A stretch of 40,067 nt of DNA from Acidobacteriaceae bacterium. Its GTDB lineage: Bacteria > Acidobacteriota > Terriglobia > Terriglobales > Acidobacteriaceae. Each line of letters opens with the position of its first letter. Position 1 is the stretch's first letter. This document shows positions 34,503 to 40,067 of the stretch, one piece after another. A program made the position numbers and the translations under genes. The notes under the pieces are model-generated. The model ran no database searches, had not been told where the DNA came from, and was given only the letters and a program-made list of their open reading frames with translations. The DNA lies in assembly GCA_003151985.1 (NCBI GenBank), contig PLZC01000157.1, positions 1-40,067 on the forward strand. The letters run 5' to 3'.

Positions 34503-37500
34503 TCAAACCAGCAGGTGCTCACTTAACCCAAGATCGTCAGTGTCTGTTGGGTCCTGGGAAACCGGCGACCACTCTTCATGCAGCAGCCGTTCGAAATCAA
34601 GGAGGGGCAGCGGACGGCTGAATAGAAACCCCTGGAACGCATGGCAGCCCAGGTGGGCCAGGAATCTCCTCTGTTCTTCGCTTTCCACACCTTCGGCAAT
34701 CACAGACAAGCCCATGGCGCGGCTCAGAGAAATAATGGTTTGTGCGATGGCGCCGCTCGTTGCGTCGGCCAGAATATCCCGGACAAACGTGCGGTCGATT
34801 TTCAACTGGTCCAGTGGAAGGCGCTTGAGATAGGCCAGCGAGGAGTAGCCCGTTCCAAAGTCGTCCAGGGAGATGCACAAGCCGGCGGCTTTTAGTTCCG
34901 TCATCTTGGCGATTACATCCTCGACATTATCCACCAGCACACTCTCGGTAAGTTCCAGCTTGAGCATGTGCGGATTGGCCCCGCTGCGCGCCACCGCCAT
35001 CAGGACTCGTTCCACAAAATCCGGCTGGCGGAATTGCCGGGCGCTGATGTTAATCGCAACCGTGATGTGCGCCGTTTCATCCTCCTCAGCCCACTCGGCA
35101 ATCTGTCTGCATGCCGCTTGCAGGACCCAATCGCCCAGCAGCAGGATCATTCCTGTCTCCTCCGCCAATGGAATGAATTCAAGGGGAGAAAGAATTCCCC
35201 GCTTGGGATGTTTCCAGCGCACCAGCGCCTCGGCGCCAAATGGCCGTCCATCCTTCACCTGGGGCTGGTAGTAAAGCAGAAACTGGTTCGTCTTGATGGC
35301 CTGGCGAAGATCTGCTTCCATCGCTGCTCGGGCATTCACGGCGGCCTGCAGCGCCGGAGCGAAGAAGCGCGCTGTGTTGCGGCCCGCGGCCTTGGCCTGA
35401 TACATGGCAATGTCGCCCTGCTGCAACACTTCGTTCACGCTTTCCTTGTTGGCGCCGAATACCGTAACTCCGATGCTGCATGTGCTGAGGCATTCGCGAT
35501 CCGCCAGCAGATACGGCTTGCTGACCACAGCAAGCATCTTCTCCGCGACGATTTCAGCCTGGGCTGCGGCGACCTCCGGAATGTCGCTCAGTTCCTCCAA
35601 CATCACCACAAACTCGTCACCGCCCAATCGCGCCACGGTGTCGCCTTCGCGGATAGCGTTGATAAGACGACGAGCAACTTCCCGCAACAGGAGATCGCCG
35701 ATTTGATGACCGAGCGTATCGTTCAGCACCTTGAAGTTATCCAAATCCACAAACAGCAGCGCCCTCAATCGGCAGTCTGAACTGTCTGCCGTCAAGGCCT
35801 GTTCCAAACGATCCAACAGCAGGCGACGGTTGGGAAGTGCCGTCAGCGGATCATAGAATGCCAAATTTCTGATTTCGTCATGCGCCGCCTTCAAACGCTG
35901 GAATTCTCGCTCCCGTCTGGCCAGATTTGCCAAGCGCAAACGCACCACACCCCAGCCCGCAAATATCGGAATCAATCCGCAGAGCAGCAAGAACCACCAC
36001 GACAAATACCATGGAGTTGGAATCGTGAATGCAAATTCGGCCCTGTGTGCGCTCCATGCTCCGTCGCCCTCGCGAGCTTCAATCTGCAGCCGGTAGGCCC
36101 CAGGCGCGAGTTCGGCAAATTGCAATTCCCGGCGAGGGGTTTCGGTCCAGTTCGAATGCGCGCCTTCAAGCCGATATCGAAACAGGACCCCGTTCTCCCG
36201 CGAAGCGTTCAGCGCCGAATATCCGGCAACCAGAGAGTTCGCGTGAATGGCCGAAGTTGGCTCGCTTTGATCGGAGAAGTCCGTTCTTCCCATCAGCAGC
36301 CTGGTAAAGACCACGTTGAGCGGCGCATTCGGCCGAAGGTGCGGGCGCGGGCTGAAATGGGACAATCCGCCGCTGGTTCCAATCCAGACCGTGCCGTCCG
36401 GATCTGGCACGAAAGCGTTCAAGTTGCAGTCGTTCCAGGCCAGTCCGTCACCCGTATCGAAGTGGCTCCAACGGGAGCCATCCCACATGTCCACGCCTTG
36501 CTCGGTGCCGGCCCACAACCGTCCCGATGGATCGAATTTCAAAAAATAAACGAGCCCTTCCGTGCCCGGTCTCTGGACTCCTTTCTCGACAGCCAATCCT
36601 CCCGGCTGGAGATGAACACGGTCGATTCCCCCGGTCAGGTCGTAGCCGATCCACATCGTCCCATTGGCGCCCACTCCCAACGAAAGAACCTCCTGATGGC
36701 TCAATCCGTCCTCGCGCGTGAAGTGCTTCCACCGGCCGCCTGCCAGCGCATAGAGCCCATCGCCATTCCCGGCCCATATCGTGCCATCCGAGCCCTCGGC
36801 AATGGCCCAGATGCGCGTCGAGGGCAACGCCGTCACGTGGGAAAACCGGGTGTACGGCGCGGCCGCAACAAAGAGCCCCACATCTGTCGCCACCCAAAGC
36901 CGATTTTCGCTGTCAAAGCTGAGAGTGGACGCATCCTTGGCCCTAAGGCCCTGTCGCTCTCCGAACCACTCGACCCTGCCAGTCCGCACCTTCAGGCGGG
37001 CAAGGCCATGGGTCTCGGTGCCCACCCACACGCCACCGTCGGGACCGAGGCGCACCCCGTGCGCAGAAAATCCTTGCAGCCCTGCGACCTTGTTCCACTT
37101 CGTGCCAAACCAATGGCGCTCTCCCCGCAAAAGACCTTCCCCGGTCCCAACCCAAAGCGTCCCGTCAGTCTGGGTCTGCATCTCCCATATGACATCGCTG
37201 ATCAGCCCGCTCGCAGTCGAGTAGGTCTCCCATTCCCGGTAACCTCGCCACTTTACAAGTCCCCGTCCCACCATACCGATCCACATGGAGTGCTGGCGGT
37301 CTTCGAGCGCCGTGTAGACCCCTCCTCGCAATCCCTTCGACGGATCGATGCTCTGCCAGCCTTCCTTTTCCCGAATCAGCAGGCCACCAGACGTGGGCAG
37401 CAGAATTCGCCCCTCGGAATCGACGCTCGGCGGATTCACGACCGCCAAGGTCTTCGCGGGCAAGTCCGGCCGCTGGAATCGGCTCTTGCCCGTTGGCATC

Positions 37501-38222
37501 ACGAGCAAGCCCCCATGCTTTACGGCGACCCAAAGATTGCCCTCGCCATCCTTCCGGATCGTCGTAATTGGGATATGAGGAAGGCCTGCGTCACCGCCAT
37601 ACACTGAGGTCTCGCTGCCGTCCCTGCGGCACAATTCCGTCCCACACCCGAACCACAATGTATTGCCCTTTGCGAGAATGCCGAAGACCTCTGGCCCGGT
37701 TGTGCCTGCCGGTTTTGCGAAAGAGCGGACCGAGAAAGCCCTCTGCCCTGGTTGCGAGGTGAGTTCCACAAGCCCGGAATCAGTCCCAAGATACGTGTGA
37801 CCCATTCCATCCGTCTGGATGCCCCGGTCCGTTTCGATCTTCTTGAAGCTGGCCGGAACCTTCTCAAAGCGGTTGCCTTGCAGCCGGAGAAGGCCAAAGT
37901 CGCCGCCCACCAGGAGCGATCCATCCGGGCCGTCCCCAAATGCGACACTCGAGCTGGACGGGACCCCCTGCGCCTGGCCAAATGCCTCGAATCGCTCTCC
38001 GTCAAAACGGAAAATGCCGTTGTCGGTGCTCACCCAGATGAACCCGACATGGTCCTGGTAGATCTGCTGCACGGCCAGGTTTGTGAGCCCTTCTGCGTTG
38101 CCGTAGCTGCGAAAGCTGTATTCCTGCGCAGAGAGCGCACTGCCGGCAAGCAGCAGGAATGCCAGTACGCGCGCTCGGCCCAGTGAGTCCACTGCTGATT
38201 GAAATCGGCCCGAATCAGTCAT
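34503..38222 (-). CDS. Beta-propeller sensor with GGDEF and EAL domains (cyclic-di-GMP turnover)
   Basis: A 1239-residue protein. Signal peptide (VLAFLLLAGSALSAQ), then a periplasmic two-component-regulator-type propeller made of many WxGT-like repeats (GTLWVGTGEGL, GGVWVGTETHGL, NRLWVATDVGL, GTIWAGNGDGL, GTVWIGTSGGL), a Y_Y_Y domain (FRYRLEGAHSNW; LAPGAYRLQIEARE), a membrane helix near WWFLLLCGLIPIFAGWGVV, a GGDEF domain with intact RLGGDEF and an RxxD inhibitory site (REGD) five residues before it, and an EAL domain with EALVRW, NISARQF, ELTESVL, DDFGTGYSSL and IAEGVES. Both catalytic domains look functional, so it could make or break cyclic-di-GMP according to a periplasmic signal. The propeller-GGDEF type is frequent in Acidobacteriota. 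Confidence 0.93.
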   Translation of the reverse strand: MTDSGRFQSAVDSLGRARVLAFLLLAGSALSAQEYSFRSYGNAEGLTNLAVQQIYQDHVGFIWVSTDNGIFRFDGERFEAFGQAQGVPSSSSVAFGDGPDGSLLVGGDFGLLRLQGNRFEKVPASFKKIETDRGIQTDGMGHTYLGTDSGLVELTSQPGQRAFSVRSFAKPAGTTGPEVFGILAKGNTLWFGCGTELCRRDGSETSVYGGDAGLPHIPITTIRKDGEGNLWVAVKHGGLLVMPTGKSRFQRPDLPAKTLAVVNPPSVDSEGRILLPTSGGLLIREKEGWQSIDPSKGLRGGVYTALEDRQHSMWIGMVGRGLVKWRGYREWETYSTASGLISDVIWEMQTQTDGTLWVGTGEGLLRGERHWFGTKWNKVAGLQGFSAHGVRLGPDGGVWVGTETHGLARLKVRTGRVEWFGERQGLRAKDASTLSFDSENRLWVATDVGLFVAAAPYTRFSHVTALPSTRIWAIAEGSDGTIWAGNGDGLYALAGGRWKHFTREDGLSHQEVLSLGVGANGTMWIGYDLTGGIDRVHLQPGGLAVEKGVQRPGTEGLVYFLKFDPSGRLWAGTEQGVDMWDGSRWSHFDTGDGLAWNDCNLNAFVPDPDGTVWIGTSGGLSHFSPRPHLRPNAPLNVVFTRLLMGRTDFSDQSEPTSAIHANSLVAGYSALNASRENGVLFRYRLEGAHSNWTETPRRELQFAELAPGAYRLQIEAREGDGAWSAHRAEFAFTIPTPWYLSWWFLLLCGLIPIFAGWGVVRLRLANLARREREFQRLKAAHDEIRNLAFYDPLTALPNRRLLLDRLEQALTADSSDCRLRALLFVDLDNFKVLNDTLGHQIGDLLLREVARRLINAIREGDTVARLGGDEFVVMLEELSDIPEVAAAQAEIVAEKMLAVVSKPYLLADRECLSTCSIGVTVFGANKESVNEVLQQGDIAMYQAKAAGRNTARFFAPALQAAVNARAAMEADLRQAIKTNQFLLYYQPQVKDGRPFGAEALVRWKHPKRGILSPLEFIPLAEETGMILLLGDWVLQAACRQIAEWAEEDETAHITVAINISARQFRQPDFVERVLMAVARSGANPHMLKLELTESVLVDNVEDVIAKMTELKAAGLCISLDDFGTGYSSLAYLKRLPLDQLKIDRTFVRDILADATSGAIAQTIISLSRAMGLSVIAEGVESEEQRRFLAHLGCHAFQGFLFSRPLPLLDFERLLHEEWSPVSQDPTDTDDLGLSEHLLV

Positions 38223-38300
38223 CCCTTCAGTTGATTCTTTTTGAGTTGCCGCATTTTGCTACGATGGGTTGTATTCGAAAGAATCCTCGAGGTTGTTCAG

Positions 38301-39131
38301 TTGGCCGACTTTCCCCCAGTTCCCCTCACGCTTGAAGGCTCCAGCATGCTGCATCAATTCTTCCGGTTCGACTGGAAGGCGTGGCGCGCCGCGCCGCCGG
38401 AAGAGCGCGGGTCCATCGTTTCCGAAGCCGTTGCGGCGCTGAAAATACTGGAGCGCGCCGGCAGCGACGCGCCCACGCGCTCGGCGCTTTTCTCTGAGTT
38501 GGGCCACAAAGGCGACTTGATCCTCGTCCACTTCCGCGACTCGCTCGAGGCGCTGAATAAGGTAGAGCTGAGCCTTGCTCAAACCCGCCTCTATGACTAC
38601 CTCGACCTGCGCCATTCCTATGTCTCAGTCGTCGAACTGGGCCTCTACGAGTCCACCCGGAAGACCTACGAAGCAGCCGCGGCCAAAGGCCTTGAGACAC
38701 ACTCGCCGGAGTGGCAGGCAGAGGTCGCCGAAAGCCTCAAGCGCGCCTCCGCCGCCATGGCTCCCCGCCTCTTCCCGGCCATTCCGGACGCCAAATACCT
38801 CAGCTTCTATCCCATGGACCGCAAGCGCGGCGAACAGGTCAACTGGTATTCGGTTCCCTTCGTAGAACGCCAGCGCATGATGCATGAGCACGGCCTCATC
38901 GGCCGACGCTATGCCGACCAGGTCAGGCAGATCATTTCCGGCTCCATCGGCATGGACGATTGGGAGTGGGGCGTGGACCTCTTCGCCGACGACCCCGTGG
39001 TCTTCAAAAAACTTATCTACGAAATGCGCTTCGACGAAGTAAGCGCTGTCTACGCCCTCTTCGGCCAATTCTTTATCGGCGTCAGGCTGCCAGTGGAGAA
39101 GCTAAGCGAATGGCTGAGCGGTAAGCTGTGA
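38301..39131 (+). CDS. hemQ: HemQ-type coproheme decarboxylase (chlorite dismutase family)
   Basis: About 276 residues of the chlorite dismutase/HemQ family. Family signatures: YPMDRKRGEQVNWY, the haem-ligand region MMHEHGLIGRRYADQV, GSIGMDDWEWGVDLFADD and EMRFDEVSAVYALFGQFF. HemQ turns coproheme into protohaem in the coproporphyrin-dependent haem route. The family's N-terminal pattern (PxVPLTLEGxxxLHQxFRF) begins before the first in-frame ATG, so the start is taken as the TTG at 38301, with GAGG eight bases upstream. It is divergent from the GGDEF-EAL gene by 78 bases. Needed for the cytochromes encoded elsewhere in the window. Confidence 0.9.
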   Translation: MADFPPVPLTLEGSSMLHQFFRFDWKAWRAAPPEERGSIVSEAVAALKILERAGSDAPTRSALFSELGHKGDLILVHFRDSLEALNKVELSLAQTRLYDYLDLRHSYVSVVELGLYESTRKTYEAAAAKGLETHSPEWQAEVAESLKRASAAMAPRLFPAIPDAKYLSFYPMDRKRGEQVNWYSVPFVERQRMMHEHGLIGRRYADQVRQIISGSIGMDDWEWGVDLFADDPVVFKKLIYEMRFDEVSAVYALFGQFFIGVRLPVEKLSEWLSGKL

Positions 39132-39210
39132 CCTGGTTAAGGCTTGATCCTGATATGTTAGCCTGTGCTGCTATGTGGGCAATGTCTCCCGGGTTGTAGA
39201 GTGCGGTCGA

Positions 39211-39489
39211 ATGAAAGCGAAATCCGCAAAGACCGAAAGAAAACGGACCGAGAGGGCTTGCCCCTTGTGTGGATATCAATTCAAGGGTAACGGATTCGCC
39301 GGCATCGACAGGCACTGGCGTGCCAGGCACGAGCGCATCATGGCTTACGCGGAAGCCTGGCCGCTGATCAAAGCCGAAACTCATAAGCGAAGACTTTCAA
39401 ACTCCTGGAAAGAAGAATTTCACAGACAGATGCGCATATTCGCGCAGCGTATAACCAGAGGAACGGAAGCGAACTCACAATCGAATTGA
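39211..39489 (+). CDS. Small zinc-finger-like protein
   Basis: A 92-residue basic protein with one C2H2-type finger: Cys17-x2-Cys20-x14-His35-x4-His40 (ACPLCGYQF and DRHWRARH). The rest is rich in Lys, Arg and Trp. Nucleic acid binding is possible. The ATG at 39211 is preferred to a GTG at 39175; neither has a strong ribosome binding site. Family not recognised with certainty. Confidence 0.55.
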   Translation: MKAKSAKTERKRTERACPLCGYQFKGNGFAGIDRHWRARHERIMAYAEAWPLIKAETHKRRLSNSWKEEFHRQMRIFAQRITRGTEANSQSN

Positions 39490-39575
39490 TTGCCCGGACG
39501 GAGTTTGGGCAGGCGTGGCTAAAGAGAGAGGTGAAGTTTGAAGGTCAAGTTATGCGTTCGAAATAGGCGATTCGA

Positions 39576-40067
39576 CTAATGGCCAAGTGCGAGCAATTCG
39601 ATGAGGTATTGATATAGAGGTGCGAAGTTCCCGGTCTGCATAGCGTATCTGCTAGCGTTGCTGTAATCGGGGTTTGTCGGCCTGTCTATGAAGAACGGCA
39701 CTCGGTTCAGATAGCGATGCAAAAAGAAGTTCATCGCCAGTCGTGCTATTCTCCCGTTTCCATTCACAAAGGGATGAATCTTGATGATCGATCCCCCCGC
39801 GAAAGCCGCGAGTTGTGCCGCAGCTTGGACCCGAACAATCTGAGGCCTTTCCGTTGCCAAAAACTCGTCTGTGGACATCGTAGATTTGGTGAGTTCATCC
39901 GAAAACCCCTTCATCAACGTCTCTACTTCTGCAAATGGCGCACCGTATACGCCAGCGACATTGACCTCTCCCGCTAGGCAAGGTTTCGTGGGATCGCTTT
40001 TGCGATAGTTACCTGCGTAGTATGGAACGGGGACGGTCTGCTCAAGTAAGTATCCTCCGGCAGAGCC
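39576..40067 (-). CDS. Fic-domain protein, C-terminal part (cut by window end)
   Basis: An open frame of 163 residues running off the window's right edge, so the N-terminus is missing. It contains the Fic catalytic motif HPFVNGNGRIAR, with the preceding GGSIIKI and following MNFFLHRYL as expected, plus GAPFAEVETLM, the flap-like region. Fic proteins usually transfer AMP to target Ser, Thr or Tyr residues and are often toxin-like or self-inhibited. No inhibitory helix (S/TxxxE[G/N]) is seen in the visible part; it may lie N-terminally. No antitoxin is identified. The first ATG seen, at about 39914, is internal. Confidence 0.85.
   Translation of the reverse strand, partial: GSAGGYLLEQTVPVPYYAGNYRKSDPTKPCLAGEVNVAGVYGAPFAEVETLMKGFSDELTKSTMSTDEFLATERPQIVRVQAAAQLAAFAGGSIIKIHPFVNGNGRIARLAMNFFLHRYLNRVPFFIDRPTNPDYSNASRYAMQTGNFAPLYQYLIELLALGH

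Noticed and set aside
35880-37607. 575-residue plus-strand frame opposite the propeller gene
   Set aside because: It is antisense to well-formed propeller repeats and rich in Arg and Pro, without any family pattern.
1-40067. CRISPR array, phage genes or insertion sequence
   Set aside because: No regularly spaced repeats, transposase, integrase or phage structural genes were seen on either strand.

Overview
The window looks like chromosome from an Acidobacteriota bacterium (Terriglobia/Acidobacteriaceae-like). Reasons: a large TonB-dependent receptor of the Oar-like, carboxypeptidase-regulatory-domain type that is expanded in that phylum; an ECF sigma factor with a FecR-type anti-sigma factor and ABC-2 transporters; a beta-propeller GGDEF-EAL protein; a Tat-exported ferritin-like protein; and a GGGCTAAAGCCC-type intergenic palindrome familiar from these genomes. 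This assignment rests on family recognition, not on a search. No phage, transposase or CRISPR array is visible.

Layout. 1-5.9 kb: the 3' end of a tRNA (probably Arg), a ferritin-like protein, then (minus strand) an Oar-like receptor translationally close to a sugar-phosphate transferase. 6.2-12.0 kb (plus strand): a tightly packed run of outer-membrane barrel, small cytochrome c, free-standing CuA protein, cytochrome c lipoprotein, HPr-kinase-like ATPase, nucleotidyltransferase and MFS transporter; the last two overlap out of frame across a run of nine T. 12.1-16.9 kb (minus strand): a second barrel-plus-copper module (barrel and type-1 cupredoxin) behind an OmpR/PhoB-type two-component system whose upstream region holds a Pho-box-like direct repeat. 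17.1-23.9 kb (minus strand): ECF sigma, large FecR/zinc-finger anti-sigma, and two ATPase/permease pairs, all overlapping or nearly so, with a GGAAC-N17-CGTA promoter in front.

24.1-27.7 kb: a pseudokinase joined to a TonB C-terminal domain, a PhyH-family dioxygenase and a Tat-signal AGE-family epimerase. 27.8-32.3 kb: a sulfate assimilation operon (cysD, cysN, cysH of the APS-reductase type, TauE-like permease). Its 5' region carries an unannotated 22-codon cysteine-rich leader ORF with three consecutive Cys codons at the foot of a 9-bp hairpin, followed by competing helices and a helix that can mask the cysD ribosome binding site. This is the strongest candidate for an undescribed regulatory system here. 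32.3-38.2 kb (minus strand): chemoreceptor, CheY-like regulator, a MITE-like repeat and a 1239-residue propeller/GGDEF/EAL protein. 38.3-40.1 kb: a HemQ-type coproheme decarboxylase, a small zinc-finger protein and the C-terminal part of a Fic protein cut by the window edge.

Together: redox/copper proteins of the envelope, envelope stress regulation, and cysteine/sulfur supply with translation-based control.
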